Source of the DNA: Alphaproteobacteria bacterium
GTDB taxonomy: Bacteria > Pseudomonadota > Alphaproteobacteria > DSM-16000 > Inquilinaceae
DNA: 64,000 nucleotides
NCBI GenBank assembly: GCA_028281925.1
Contig: JANQIX010000117.1
Location: 1 to 64,000 of the forward strand
Direction of reading: 5' to 3'
Shown here: one piece after another, positions 16,973 through 26,124 of the stretch
How positions within the stretch are numbered: the first letter of the stretch is position 1
Layout: the number at the start of each line of letters is the position of its first letter
Notes under the pieces: generated by a model
The model's database searches: none
What the model was told of the DNA's origin: nothing
Seen by the model: only the letters and a program-made list of their open reading frames with translations
Made by a program: the position numbers and the translations under genes

Positions 16973-18433
16973 ATGCAGATACGCGAGGCCCTCACCTTCG
17001 ATGACGTGCTGTTGGCGCCCGCCGCCTCCGCCGTGCTGCCCGCGGCCGCGGAAACCCGGACACGGCTGACCCGCGAGATCGAGCTCGGCATACCGCTTCT
17101 GTCCGCCGCCATGGATACGGTCACCGAGGCGCCGCTCGCCATCGCCATGGCCCAGGCCGGCGGCATCGGGGTGATCCACCGCAATCTGGATATCCAGCGC
17201 CAGGCAGACGAGGTCCGCAAGGTCAAGCGGTTCGAGAGCGGCATGGTGGTCAACCCCATCACCATCGGCCCCGGCGCGACGCTGTCGGAGGCGCTGGAGC
17301 TGATGCAGCACAACCGCATCTCCGGCATCCCGGTCGTGGAGCCGAACGGCAAGCTGGTGGGCATCCTGACGAACCGCGATGTCCGCTTTGCGGAGAACCC
17401 CGATCAGCCGGTCACCGAGTTAATGACCAAAGACCAGCTGATCACCGTGCGCGACGGCGTCGCACCGGACGAGGCCAAGCGGCTTCTGCACCAGCATCGC
17501 ATCGAAAAGCTGTTGGTGGTCGACGGCGACTACCGCTGCGTCGGCCTGATCACGGTGAAAGACATCGAGAAGGCGCGACTGCATCCGCTCGCCTGCAAGG
17601 ACGAGAAGGGCCGGCTGCGTGTGGCGGCTGCGACGGGAACCGGCCCGGACGGCATCGAGCGCGCCCGGGCCCTGTTCGACGCAGGCGTCGACATCCTGGT
17701 GATCGATACGGCCCACGGCCATTCCGAAGGCGTCTTGAACACCGTCGCCGGCGCGCGGCGCCTCAGCAACTACACCCAGATCGTCGCCGGCAATGTGGCC
17801 ACGGCCGATGGCGCCAAGGCGTTGATCGATGCCGGCGCGGATTCCGTGAAGGTCGGTATCGGCCCCGGCTCGATCTGCACGACGCGCATGGTCGCCGGCG
17901 TCGGCGTGCCGCAGCTGACGGCCATCCTCGATGTGGCGGAGGCCTGCCATGAGCAAGGCATCCCGGCGATCGCCGACGGCGGCATCAAGTATTCCGGCGA
18001 TTTGGCCAAGGCGATCGCGGCCGGCGCCGACTGTGCCATGGTGGGCTCGCTGCTCGCCGGCACCGACGAGGCGCCGGGCGAAGTGATTCTCTACCAGGGC
18101 CGATCCTACAAGAGCTACCGCGGCATGGGCTCCGTCGGCGCCATGGCGCGGGGATCGGCGGACCGCTATTTCCAGGCCGAGGTGTCGGACACGCTGAAGC
18201 TGGTGCCCGAGGGCGTCGAAGGCCGCGTTCCCTACAAGGGGCCGGTCGCCAGCGTGCTGCACCAGCTGGTCGGCGGGCTGAAGGCGGCCATGGGCTATAC
18301 CGGCAATCGGACGATTGTGGAGATGCAGCAGCGGTGTTCATTCCTGCGCATCACCAATGCGGGCCTGCGCGAAAGCCACGTACACGACATCACCGTGACC
18401 CGCGAAGCCCCGAACTACCGCCGGGAGTTCTGA
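16973..18433 (+). CDS. guaB: Inosine-5'-monophosphate dehydrogenase
   Basis: A 486-residue enzyme oxidising IMP to XMP with NAD, the first committed step of GTP synthesis. It has a TIM barrel split by a pair of CBS domains (about residues 92-205), the loop GPGSICTTRMV with catalytic Cys302, the DGGIKYSGD phosphate site and the active-site flap near YRGMGSVGAM. A strong ribosome binding site (GGGGAGGGA) precedes the ATG at 16973; the frame is open for 93 bp more, but the family start MQIREALTFDDVLL fits. Confidence 0.97.
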   Translation: MQIREALTFDDVLLAPAASAVLPAAAETRTRLTREIELGIPLLSAAMDTVTEAPLAIAMAQAGGIGVIHRNLDIQRQADEVRKVKRFESGMVVNPITIGPGATLSEALELMQHNRISGIPVVEPNGKLVGILTNRDVRFAENPDQPVTELMTKDQLITVRDGVAPDEAKRLLHQHRIEKLLVVDGDYRCVGLITVKDIEKARLHPLACKDEKGRLRVAAATGTGPDGIERARALFDAGVDILVIDTAHGHSEGVLNTVAGARRLSNYTQIVAGNVATADGAKALIDAGADSVKVGIGPGSICTTRMVAGVGVPQLTAILDVAEACHEQGIPAIADGGIKYSGDLAKAIAAGADCAMVGSLLAGTDEAPGEVILYQGRSYKSYRGMGSVGAMARGSADRYFQAEVSDTLKLVPEGVEGRVPYKGPVASVLHQLVGGLKAAMGYTGNRTIVEMQQRCSFLRITNAGLRESHVHDITVTREAPNYRREF

Positions 18434-18473
18434 GCCGGCAGGCGCGTTCGCCTACCTCGCCAGCCGCAATCCC

Positions 18474-18535
18474 CTGAAGCGCCGAGCGCGAGCTTCAGCC
18501 CCCCAGCACGGTGCGGGAACAGCCCAACACCGTGC
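18474..18535. terminator. Two hairpins between convergent guaB and the GMC gene
   Basis: CTGAAGC/GCTTCAG (18474-18498) and GCACGGTG/CACCGTGC (18506-18535) form adjacent stem-loops in the 122-bp gap between two convergent genes. Neither is followed by a run of T, so intrinsic termination is possible but not certain. Confidence 0.4.
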
Positions 18536-18555
18536 CCGGGGCGCCGTTTCACGGA

Positions 18556-20127
18556 TCAGAGGTTGCCGGCCGCCATCTCCCGGCGGATGTGCTCAGCCTG
18601 ACGGATCGCAAGAGTGACGATGGTCAGCGTCGGGTTCTCCGCGCCGCCGGTCGTGAACTGGCTGCCGTCGCTGACGAAAAGGTTGGGCACGTCATGGGCC
18701 CTGCCCCACTTGTTCACCACCCCGTCCTCGGGCCGCTCGCTCATCCGGCAGGTACCGAGATTGTGCGTCGAGGGATAGGGCGGCGTGCGATAGGTCTTCA
18801 GCGCCCCTGCCGCCTCATAGACCGCCGCCCCCTGGCGGAAGGCGTGCTGGCGCATCTTGATGTCGTTCTGGTGGTCGTCGAACCGCACGTCCGGCACCGG
18901 CAGACCGTACTGATCCTTGATCTCCGGATGCAGGGCGACGGCGTTGCTTTCCTGCGGCATGTCTTCGCCCACCAGCCACATGCCGGCCATGTGGTCGTAC
19001 CGGTCCATCGCCCAGGTGAAGTCCCGCCCCCAGGCACCGGGGTCCAGGAAGGCCGCCATGAACGGCACGCCCAGCGACAACGTCTCCATCTCGTACCCGC
19101 CGACGAAGCCGCGCGCCGGATCGTTGATGGATTCATCCTGGATGATGCCGGCCATGGTGGTGCCGCGGTACATGTTCACCGGCTGGTCGAAGACGGCGTA
19201 GACGGACCCCGTCATGTGCCGCATGTAGTTGCGGCCCACTTGGCCCGACCCGTTGGCAAGGCCGTCCGGGAACTTGGCGCTGGCGGAGTTCAAGAGCAGC
19301 CGGGGCGTTTCGATGCTGTTGCCGGCGACGCAAATCGCGCGTGCCTTCTGGCGGTGTTGGTTGCCCTCCGCATCGGCGTAGACGACGCCGGTCACCTTGC
19401 CCGCATCGTCATGCTCGATCTGCAGCACCTGGCTTTGCGGGCGTACCTCCAGGTGGCCGGTGTCCTCACCCTTGGGGATCTCCGCATAGAGCGTCGACCA
19501 CTTCGCCCCCGACTGGCAGCCCTGGAAACAAAAGCCGATCTGCAGGCAAGAGCTGCGGCCATCGCGATTCTCGGAATTGATCGCCATGTTGCCGGTGTGA
19601 TAGCGCGTGTAGCCAAGCCGGTCGGCGCCCGCCGCCATGACCTTATAGTTGTTGTTGCCGGGCAGCCGCGGGATGCCGTGTGTGCCGGTGACGCCCATCT
19701 TGTCTTCGGCCCGGTCGTAGTAGGGCTCCAGCTCTTCCAGCGTCAGCGGCCAGTCCAGCAGATTGGCGCCATGGACGGCCCCATACTCCGTCAACACGCG
19801 GAACTCGTGCGGCTGGAACCTGAGCGATGCACCGGCCCAGTGCACGGTGGACCCGCCGACGGCCTTGACGATCCAGGCCGGCAGGTTGGGGAAATCGCGC
19901 GCGACCCGCCAAGAGCCTGAGGTCGTGCGCATGTCCAGCCATGAGATCTGGCCGAACATCCCCCATTCGTCGTTGACGAAATCGTGGATCTCATGCCGGC
20001 CGCCGGCTTCCAGGATGACGGTGTCGATGCCCTGCTGGGCGAGTTCGTTGCCGAGCGTGCCGCCGCCGGCACCGGAGCCGACGATGACGACCACGCCGTC
20101 GTCGTTGAGGTCGAAGGGCGCTGCCAT
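18556..20127 (-). CDS. GMC-family FAD oxidoreductase (gluconate 2-dehydrogenase large-subunit-like)
   Basis: A 523-residue flavoprotein. VVIVGSGAGGGTLGNELAQ near residues 13-31 is the FAD-binding motif, VGGSTVHWAGAS is the GMC signature, and NLGTCRM plus GAENPTLTIVTLAIRQAEHI form the C-terminal active-site block. The internal CLQIGFCFQGC segment is typical of members that work with a gluconate 2-dehydrogenase subunit 3 partner, which lies 35 bp upstream. There is no signal peptide of its own; in this family the small subunit's Tat signal can carry the pair to the periplasm. No cytochrome subunit is adjacent. The substrate is unknown. Confidence 0.87.
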   Translation of the reverse strand: MAAPFDLNDDGVVVIVGSGAGGGTLGNELAQQGIDTVILEAGGRHEIHDFVNDEWGMFGQISWLDMRTTSGSWRVARDFPNLPAWIVKAVGGSTVHWAGASLRFQPHEFRVLTEYGAVHGANLLDWPLTLEELEPYYDRAEDKMGVTGTHGIPRLPGNNNYKVMAAGADRLGYTRYHTGNMAINSENRDGRSSCLQIGFCFQGCQSGAKWSTLYAEIPKGEDTGHLEVRPQSQVLQIEHDDAGKVTGVVYADAEGNQHRQKARAICVAGNSIETPRLLLNSASAKFPDGLANGSGQVGRNYMRHMTGSVYAVFDQPVNMYRGTTMAGIIQDESINDPARGFVGGYEMETLSLGVPFMAAFLDPGAWGRDFTWAMDRYDHMAGMWLVGEDMPQESNAVALHPEIKDQYGLPVPDVRFDDHQNDIKMRQHAFRQGAAVYEAAGALKTYRTPPYPSTHNLGTCRMSERPEDGVVNKWGRAHDVPNLFVSDGSQFTTGGAENPTLTIVTLAIRQAEHIRREMAAGNL

Positions 20128-20162
20128 GGTTCGTTCCTCCCGTTCCTTCTTGTTTGTTGGGG

Positions 20163-20708
20163 CTAGAGCCAGTTCAGGTCGTCGAAGCCGCGGTCGATAT
20201 AGCCGCCTTGCGACGCCGACGGGCCCTCATAGCCCAGGCGCTGCCAGACCTCGGGCTGGTTGTAGAGCGAGACGACCAAGTCCCCCCTCAGCTTCTTGAA
20301 CAGCGCTGAATTCTCGATCTCATGCAGCAGGCCGACGCGGTCGTCCTCGCTCTCGATCTCGGCATAGGACGCACCATGGCGCTCCTGCGCCTTGCCGTTC
20401 AGCGCCGCTGTGCCTTCCTCGATCAGCGAATGAAGATCCGCATCTTCGCCCGCCTGTTGGTCGTAGGGCTCGATGGCTCGCGCGTAGTAGCTGTCGTCGA
20501 GCGCATCATGGGGGAAGATGTCGCGAGCCATCTGCAGCATCGTCGATGCGGCGTCCGGCGACAGGGTGGACACGTTGAGCGCCCAGGCCCCGTCGGCGCC
20601 GATGATGACACCGCCGCTGGCGACGGCCCCCACACCGGCGGCCGTCGCCGCCCCCGTTGCCAGAAATCCCCGTCGGCCGACCTGAAGTCGTTTGTCGATA
20701 ACGCGCAT
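20163..20708 (-). CDS. Gluconate 2-dehydrogenase subunit 3 family protein with Tat signal
   Basis: A protein of about 181 residues with a twin-arginine signal (VGRRGFLATGAA followed by an alanine-rich hydrophobic stretch) and a helical domain containing MARDIFPHD and LYNQPEVWQRLGYEGPS, the hallmarks of this family. It partners the GMC flavoprotein downstream and probably hitchhikes it through the Tat system. The ATG at 20708 has AGGAG upstream; an ATG at 20738 would add ten residues but has a poorer site. Confidence 0.82.
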   Translation of the reverse strand: MRVIDKRLQVGRRGFLATGAATAAGVGAVASGGVIIGADGAWALNVSTLSPDAASTMLQMARDIFPHDALDDSYYARAIEPYDQQAGEDADLHSLIEEGTAALNGKAQERHGASYAEIESEDDRVGLLHEIENSALFKKLRGDLVVSLYNQPEVWQRLGYEGPSASQGGYIDRGFDDLNWL

Positions 20709-20780
20709 GTCTTGGTGTCTCCTCTCCTGTATGGTCATGTTTTTCTTCTTGCTTATAGTTTCGTCAGTGCGTCATGGCGG

Positions 20781-21176
20781 CTACCGGTATCGACCATGCC
20801 GCTGCAGCACCTCGATCTTGTAACCGTCGGGATCCTGCACGAAGAAGAACCGGGCCATAAGCTGCCCGTCCCTATGGAACTCTTTGATATCGTTCGGATT
20901 ATAGCCCAGCGCTGCGAACCGGGCATGCTCGGCGTCGAGATCCTCCACGGCCAGGGCGATGTGGCCGTAGCCGCTGCCATGGGTGTAGGGCTCTTGCTGA
21001 CCCTTGTTGACGGTCAGCTCCACCTCGAAGTCGTTCTCGGGGTTCCGCAGATAGATCAGCGTAAATCCGTCGAAGTCGAACCGGTCAGCGACGTCCAGTC
21101 CGAAAGCATTGCGGTAGAATTCGGTCGACGCCGTCTCGTCGAGCACCCTGATCATCATGTGAATGGCTTTGGCCAT
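20781..21176 (-). CDS. Glyoxalase I-like / VOC family protein
   Basis: A 131-residue protein with the two-module VOC fold. HMMIRVLD, FEVELTVN, YGHIALAV and DPDGYKIEVLQ carry the His, Glu, His, Glu metal ligands of glyoxalase I (lactoylglutathione lyase), and the RHGRYR tail is also like GloA. A methylglyoxal-detoxifying role is likely but other VOC activities cannot be excluded. A GTG two codons upstream, nearer to an AGGGAG site, is an alternative start. It heads a possible three-gene unit with the oxidoreductase pair. Confidence 0.85.
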   Translation of the reverse strand: MAKAIHMMIRVLDETASTEFYRNAFGLDVADRFDFDGFTLIYLRNPENDFEVELTVNKGQQEPYTHGSGYGHIALAVEDLDAEHARFAALGYNPNDIKEFHRDGQLMARFFFVQDPDGYKIEVLQRHGRYR

Positions 21177-21582
21177 GATCACGCCAGCTCCCTGTTCCGG
21201 TTGGTCATGGAGGCGTTAGGACAGGCGCATGGTCGTATGGGTGCGCAGGTCTGCGGCCGCTCCGGCTGCCGCCAAGCATCGCGCTTGCTGGAGCGGTCCT
21301 CCGTACCCGGCCTCGGCATGGCAGCCCGCGCCGCCAATTGTCCCGTGACCATTCCTCCCCACGGTGCCTTAGGCACTCTCGACCATTAGATTGGTTAGTA
21401 ACGATAATGCCACATTCCAGGCGGTGGCAAGCCTGCGTGCCTGGCACGTCTGCGCCAGGGCACCTGCGCCAGACGGCCTGTCCGTGTCCGAAAGCCAGCA
21501 AGACGCCAAGCTTAGGTGATTGGTGAAGACCGACCCCGCACCTGGTCGGCAGGGCGCCGCGCGGATCGGCGATGCGGCGTCG
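21177..21582. other. Intergenic region with no recognised gene
   Basis: About 400 bp between the glyoxalase start and the end of the peptidase gene. It must contain the promoter of the leftward glyoxalase/oxidoreductase unit. An AT-rich patch (21383-21412) is the best candidate. A short direct repeat TGCGCCAG occurs at 21451 and 21465. No coding or RNA feature is recognised. Confidence 0.4.
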
Positions 21583-22344
21583 TTACGCGCCGTCGTCGCG
21601 AACGACCGTCAACCGCAACTGCCCCGGCGGTAGGACGTCGTCGACCCAGGGGTCGTCGGGCAGGCCCTCAGCGAGCTGCGTGATCCGCTGGTTCCACCAT
21701 TGCCGCTGCTCAACGAGCTGATCGTAGTCGAGCTGCGACTGTCGCCAGGCGCCGTCTGTCTCGGAGTAGGTGACGAGGTCGATGGGGTACCCGACATCGG
21801 TGGAGCTGAAGCGCGCCGAATCGAAGGACAGATAGGCCAGCTTCAGGGCATGGCGCATGGGAGTGTCGAACTTCAGGGCGCGATCGAGGATGGGCTTGCC
21901 ATACGCCGTCGACCCGATGGAGAGATATGGCTGCCGTTCGTCCACCTCGATCCAGTTGCCTTCTGGGTAGACCAGATAGACGGTCGGCTGCCTGTCTTCG
22001 GCCAGCTTGCCGCCGATCAGGGCATGCAGGTTGAACTGCAGCTGCGAGGCTTCGATGGCCTCGCGATCCTCCTTCGCAACCTCCCTCAGCTCCCGACCAA
22101 AGGCCGTGACGACGCTGAGAATCGACTGGAACCCCTCGTCCGCGAAATAGCCGTCGCGCGTCAGATAGGTCATCACCTTGTCGCGCAGGCTGCGCAGGCC
22201 TGACGTCATGATGAAGAATCGGTGGTCGCCGTCCCCCAGCATGGTCAGCTTGCGCGTTACGCCCATCTGACTGCCGCTGGTGACACGGCCATCGGCCAGC
22301 GCAACCAGGCCGTCGCGGGTTCTGATAGCGAGGCAATAGGTCAT
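21583..22344 (-). CDS. Anbu/BPH-like proteasome-type Ntn peptidase
   Basis: A 253-residue protein of the 20S-proteasome beta-subunit fold. After removal of Met1 the predicted nucleophile is Thr2 (MTYCLAIRT); Asp18 and Lys32 complete the proteasome-like catalytic set. HRFFIMTSGLRSLRD and YLSIGSTAYGKPILDRAL are family features. Anbu proteins assemble into rings or spirals; their substrates are poorly known. The usual Anbu partners (ATP-grasp, alpha-E and transglutaminase proteins) are absent nearby. The frame extends 29 codons upstream, but the start at 22344 places the nucleophile correctly. It is divergent from the phasin. Confidence 0.8.
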   Translation of the reverse strand: MTYCLAIRTRDGLVALADGRVTSGSQMGVTRKLTMLGDGDHRFFIMTSGLRSLRDKVMTYLTRDGYFADEGFQSILSVVTAFGRELREVAKEDREAIEASQLQFNLHALIGGKLAEDRQPTVYLVYPEGNWIEVDERQPYLSIGSTAYGKPILDRALKFDTPMRHALKLAYLSFDSARFSSTDVGYPIDLVTYSETDGAWRQSQLDYDQLVEQRQWWNQRITQLAEGLPDDPWVDDVLPPGQLRLTVVRDDGA

Positions 22345-22441
22345 CGGCACAATTTCGAGGGAATCCGGGCAATTGCGGGGATGCTCGCACGGCCCGACAT
22401 TCGCCGCAAGAGCGGGGTGAACAGGGTACACTCACCGGTTA

Positions 22442-22456
22442 TTGTGCACTGCACAA
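22442..22456. promoter_or_regulatory. PhaR-like operator 1 before the phasin
   Basis: TTGTGCACTGCACAA is a perfect 15-bp odd palindrome 140 bp before the phasin start and about 98 bp before the divergent peptidase. Its TGC...GCA core resembles PhaR operators of polyhydroxyalkanoate granule genes. PhaR binding is inferred. Confidence 0.6.
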
Positions 22457-22501
22457 AAAAGCGCTTGCACGATTCCCTAGATGACATATATTTGGATCAT
22501 G

Positions 22502-22512
22502 TTGCACTGCAG
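22502..22512. promoter_or_regulatory. PhaR-like operator 2 before the phasin
   Basis: TTGCACTGCAG shares the TGCACTGCA core with the box 60 bp upstream and lies 83 bp before the phasin start. A pair of such sites is typical of phasin promoters repressed by PhaR until polymer granules form. Confidence 0.6.
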
Positions 22513-22595
22513 CATTTTCGGAACGCAAGCCGGATGCTGTGGGGCGGCCGAAGCGCATGATTGTCGGCTAAATCAAAGGGTTAAGGGGAACAGCG

Positions 22596-23138
22596 ATGCC
22601 TACTACCGCCAAACCGCGGACACCCGCACGCAGCGCCGCCAAGGCACCCGTACCTGTCGCCGCAGCGCGGATCCGGCAGGTCTCCAGTCGGGCCAGCGCC
22701 CAGTCGGCCGTCGGCAAATCCGTCCCGCAGGCCCCCGCAAACGAGGAGCGTACAATGAACACCTTCCAATTCCCGAGCACCTTCCAGTTCCCGAAGAATG
22801 AGCAGGTCGCCGAGATGGCCAAGGCGAACGTCGAGGCATGGGTTGCCTGCGGCACTGCCGTGACCAAGGGTATGGAAGAGCTGACGAAAGCTTGGTTCGG
22901 CTTCTGCAGCACCCTGACCGAGCAGAGTGTTGCCGCGGCGAAGGCGACAATGACGGCGAAGTCGTTCACTGAGGTGTTGGACGTGCAGAGCGACTATGCG
23001 CGCAACGTCTATGACGCGGCCCTGGCCGAGAGCAGCAAGGTGTCGGAGCTATCGCTGAAGGTCGCCAATACAGCCAGCGCGCCGTTGAACGCCCGCGTTA
23101 AGGAAGCCTGGACCACTCTGGTCCCCAAGGCTGCCTGA
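22596..23138 (+). CDS. Phasin family protein
   Basis: A granule-coating protein for polyhydroxyalkanoate storage. The phasin domain (about the last 115 residues) is helical and amphipathic, with typical stretches such as AKANVEAWVACGTAVTKGMEE and QSDYARNVYDAALAES. The N-terminal 50 residues are rich in Ala, Pro, Lys and Arg, followed by a repeated FQFP (FQFPSTFQFPK). The start at 22596 has an AAGGGGA site; a second good site (GAGGAG) precedes an ATG at 22755, so a 127-residue short form is also possible. Two PhaR-like boxes lie upstream and a strong hairpin follows. Confidence 0.85.
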   Translation: MPTTAKPRTPARSAAKAPVPVAAARIRQVSSRASAQSAVGKSVPQAPANEERTMNTFQFPSTFQFPKNEQVAEMAKANVEAWVACGTAVTKGMEELTKAWFGFCSTLTEQSVAAAKATMTAKSFTEVLDVQSDYARNVYDAALAESSKVSELSLKVANTASAPLNARVKEAWTTLVPKAA

Positions 23139-23188
23139 CATCTTAAGCCGGTGACGGTACCGCTTGGCGGACCGACCGGGTGACAATT

Positions 23189-23222
23189 GGGGCCCGGTGG
23201 CCGACTAAGGCCACCGGGCCCC
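23189..23222. terminator. Strong hairpin after the phasin gene
   Basis: A 14-bp perfect stem (GGGGCCCGGTGGCC with its complement) around a 6-nt loop, about 50 bp after the phasin stop. There is no clear T tract on the plus strand, so it may act as a factor-assisted terminator or mRNA stabiliser. Confidence 0.75.
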
Positions 23223-23406
23223 AGTCGTATTCCGGTTCCGGGCATCCGACAATAAGCAGGTTCATACGGCCGATGGACGGCTCCGGGTGGCAACAACATA
23301 CTGCCGGCCCTATCTCATCATGTGGTACTTCCGTGCAGTCCCCCCTATCTCCTATGATGCTCCAACCTAGAGGCAACCATGGGATCCATCGGAAGGGTGG
23401 CACTGG

Positions 23407-23733
23407 ATGAGCGAACACGAAAAGGACCCGGGCGGGAATGTCGGGACCGGCGTCATCGTTCAGACCAAGCCGAAGACGAAGAAGCCCGCGTTGTACAAGG
23501 TGCTTATGTTGAACGATGATTACACACCGATGGAATTCGTCGTCCACGTTCTCGAGCGGTTCTTCAGCAAGACACGGGAAGAGGCGACGGGCATCATGCT
23601 GCATGTCCATCGTCGCGGCGTCGGTGTCTGTGGCGTCTTCACATACGAGGTCGCGGAAACCAAGGTGGCACAGGTGATGGATTTTGCACGCCGTCACCAG
23701 CACCCGCTTCAATGCATCATGGAGAAGGCGTGA
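23407..23733 (+). CDS. clpS: ATP-dependent Clp protease adaptor ClpS
   Basis: A 108-residue adaptor that delivers N-end-rule substrates to ClpAP. It has a flexible N-terminus and the conserved core YKVLMLNDDYTPMEFVV, FFSKTREEA, IMLHVHRRG and GVCGVFTYEVAETK. The Asn-Asp pair and the His in HVHRRG line the pocket for bulky N-terminal residues. It lies 84 bp before clpA, same strand. The gene for the Aat transferase that makes such substrates is at 38785 in this window. Confidence 0.97.
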   Translation: MSEHEKDPGGNVGTGVIVQTKPKTKKPALYKVLMLNDDYTPMEFVVHVLERFFSKTREEATGIMLHVHRRGVGVCGVFTYEVAETKVAQVMDFARRHQHPLQCIMEKA

Positions 23734-23817
23734 ACGCGGATAGTCGAATGATGAGCCGGGCGGGCTTGGCCAACTCGTTCGGTTCGTGCAGATCAGGCGA
23801 GGCTCGGGGATAGACAT

Positions 23818-26115
23818 ATGCTCTCGCGGAATCTTGAGCAGACCCTTCACAGGGCGCTCGCCGAAGCCAACCAGCGGCGGCACGAATATGCCACTCTGGA
23901 ACATCTGCTCCTGGCGCTGACGGAAGATCAGGACGCCGTGGCGGTCATCCGCGCCTGTGGCGTCGATATCGACCGGTTGCGGCACGAGATCGTGCAGCAT
24001 CTGGATACAGAGCTGACCAATCTGGTGACGACCCGCCCGGAAGACGCCAAGCCGACCGCCGGCTTCCAGCGCGTCCTTCAACGCGCCGCGATCCATGTCC
24101 AGTCGTCAGGGCGGGAGGAGGTGACGGGCGCCAATGTGCTGGTCGCCCTCTTCTCCGAGCGCGAGAGCCACGCGGTCTATTTCCTGCAAGAGCAGGAGAT
24201 GACCCGGTTCGACGCGGTCAACTACATCTCCCATGGCATTGCAAAGTCACCGCAGCGCAACGAGCCGCGATCGGTTTCCGGAGCGGATGAGGAAGCGACC
24301 GGGGAAAAGGTGGTCAAGAAGGGCACCGAGGCACTGCAGGCCTATTGCGTCAACCTCAACGACAAGGCCGCCAAAGGGAATATCGACCCGCTGATCGGCC
24401 GCGACGCTGAGATCGAACGGACGATCCAGATCCTCTGCCGCCGGTCGAAGAACAATCCGCTCTATGTGGGCGATCCTGGTGTCGGCAAGACCGCCATCGC
24501 CGAAGGACTGGCCAAGCAGATCGTCGACGGCGAGGTACCGCCGGTGTTGGAAGCTGCCACCATCTTCGCGCTGGACATGGGGGCGCTGTTGGCCGGCACG
24601 CGCTATCGCGGGGATTTCGAAGAACGCCTGAAGGCCGTGATCAACGAGATGGAGAGCCACGACGGCGCCATTCTCTTCATCGACGAGATCCACACGGTGA
24701 TCGGGGCCGGCGCCACCTCGGGCGGGGCGATGGACGCTTCGAACCTGCTGAAGCCGGCGCTGGCCAGCGGCAATCTGCGCTGCATCGGGTCCACCACCTA
24801 CAAGGAATACCGCAACTATTTCGAGAAGGATCGCGCGCTGGTGCGGCGATTCCAGAAGATCGACATCAACGAGCCGTCGGTCGAAGACGCGGTGAAGATC
24901 CTGCGCGGCCTCAAGCCCTATTACGAGCGCCACCATCGGGTGCGCTATACGGGCGATGCCATCCGTGCGGCCGTGGAACTGTCATCGCGCTATATCGGCG
25001 ACCGGAAATTGCCGGATAAGGCAATCGACGTGATCGACGAGGTCGGGGCCGCGCAGATGCTGCTGCCGCCGTCCAAGCGCCGCAAGACGATCCAGGTCCG
25101 GGATGTCGAGGCGGTGGTGTCCAAGATCGCGCGAATCCCGCCGAAATCGGTCAGCCGCGACGACCGCGCCGCGCTGAAGACTTTGGAACGCGACCTGAAG
25201 ACGCTCGTTTTCGGCCAGGACAAGGCGATTGAGGCACTTGCCAACGCAATCCGGCTGGCGCGCGCTGGTCTGCGCGAGCCGGAGAAGCCGATCGGCAACT
25301 ATCTGTTCTCAGGCCCGACCGGCGTCGGCAAGACCGAGGTGGCACGACAGCTCGCCCATATCCTGGGCATCAACATGACCCGCTTCGACATGTCGGAGTA
25401 TATGGAGCGCCATTCCGTCAGCCGGCTGATCGGCGCGCCCCCCGGCTATGTGGGCTTCGACCAGGGCGGGCTGTTGACCGATGCCGTCGACCAGCACCCC
25501 CATGGCGTGCTGCTGCTGGATGAGATCGAGAAGGCGCATCCGGACGTCTTCAACATCCTTCTGCAGATCATGGATTACGGGAAGCTGACCGACCACAACG
25601 GCAAGACGGTGGATTTCCGCAACATCATCCTGATCATGACAACGAATGCCGGGGCGGCCGACCTCGCCAAGCCGGCGATCGGTTTCGAGCGGGAGGAACG
25701 CGAGGGCGAAGACACAGAGGCGATCAACCGCCTGTTCACGCCGGAGTTCCGCAACCGTCTGGACGCGATCATCGGCTTCGGCCATCTCACGCTGCCGATC
25801 GTCATCCAGATCGTCGACAAGTTCATCATCCAGCTGGAAAACCAGCTGGCCGACCGCCGCGTCAGCATCGACCTGACCGACGATGCCCGCGATTGGCTGG
25901 CCGTGAAGGGCTACGACAAGCTTTACGGCGCGCGCCCGCTGGCCCGTGTGATCCAGGAATACATCAAGAAGCCCCTGGCCAACGAACTGCTGTTCGGCAA
26001 GCTGGTCAAGGGCGGCGTGGTGCATGTGGACGTGCGGGACGACGAACTGACCTTCGACTATTCCGCGCCGCCCGGCAGCGAGCCGGCAGCACGCGAACCC
26101 GAGCTGGCGGAGTGA
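23818..26115 (+). CDS. clpA: ATP-dependent Clp protease ATP-binding subunit ClpA
   Basis: A 765-residue AAA+ unfoldase that feeds proteins into ClpP. It has an N-domain with two Clp repeats (residues 1-145), a first ATPase with Walker A GDPGVGKT (218-225) and FIDEIHTVIGAG, and a second with GPTGVGKT (about 498-505), LLLDEIEKAHPDVFN and the C-terminal small domain. The short linker and the neighbouring clpS distinguish it from ClpB and ClpC. The IGF-type loop needed for ClpP contact appears as AIGFEREER near residue 620. Confidence 0.97.
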   Translation: MLSRNLEQTLHRALAEANQRRHEYATLEHLLLALTEDQDAVAVIRACGVDIDRLRHEIVQHLDTELTNLVTTRPEDAKPTAGFQRVLQRAAIHVQSSGREEVTGANVLVALFSERESHAVYFLQEQEMTRFDAVNYISHGIAKSPQRNEPRSVSGADEEATGEKVVKKGTEALQAYCVNLNDKAAKGNIDPLIGRDAEIERTIQILCRRSKNNPLYVGDPGVGKTAIAEGLAKQIVDGEVPPVLEAATIFALDMGALLAGTRYRGDFEERLKAVINEMESHDGAILFIDEIHTVIGAGATSGGAMDASNLLKPALASGNLRCIGSTTYKEYRNYFEKDRALVRRFQKIDINEPSVEDAVKILRGLKPYYERHHRVRYTGDAIRAAVELSSRYIGDRKLPDKAIDVIDEVGAAQMLLPPSKRRKTIQVRDVEAVVSKIARIPPKSVSRDDRAALKTLERDLKTLVFGQDKAIEALANAIRLARAGLREPEKPIGNYLFSGPTGVGKTEVARQLAHILGINMTRFDMSEYMERHSVSRLIGAPPGYVGFDQGGLLTDAVDQHPHGVLLLDEIEKAHPDVFNILLQIMDYGKLTDHNGKTVDFRNIILIMTTNAGAADLAKPAIGFEREEREGEDTEAINRLFTPEFRNRLDAIIGFGHLTLPIVIQIVDKFIIQLENQLADRRVSIDLTDDARDWLAVKGYDKLYGARPLARVIQEYIKKPLANELLFGKLVKGGVVHVDVRDDELTFDYSAPPGSEPAAREPELAE

Positions 26116-26124
26116 CGGCCCCAC

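Noticed and set aside
18511..19920. A 469-codon plus-strand frame opposite the GMC oxidoreductase
   Set aside because: It is the complement of a gene with unmistakable FAD and GMC motifs; nothing in the frame resembles a known protein.
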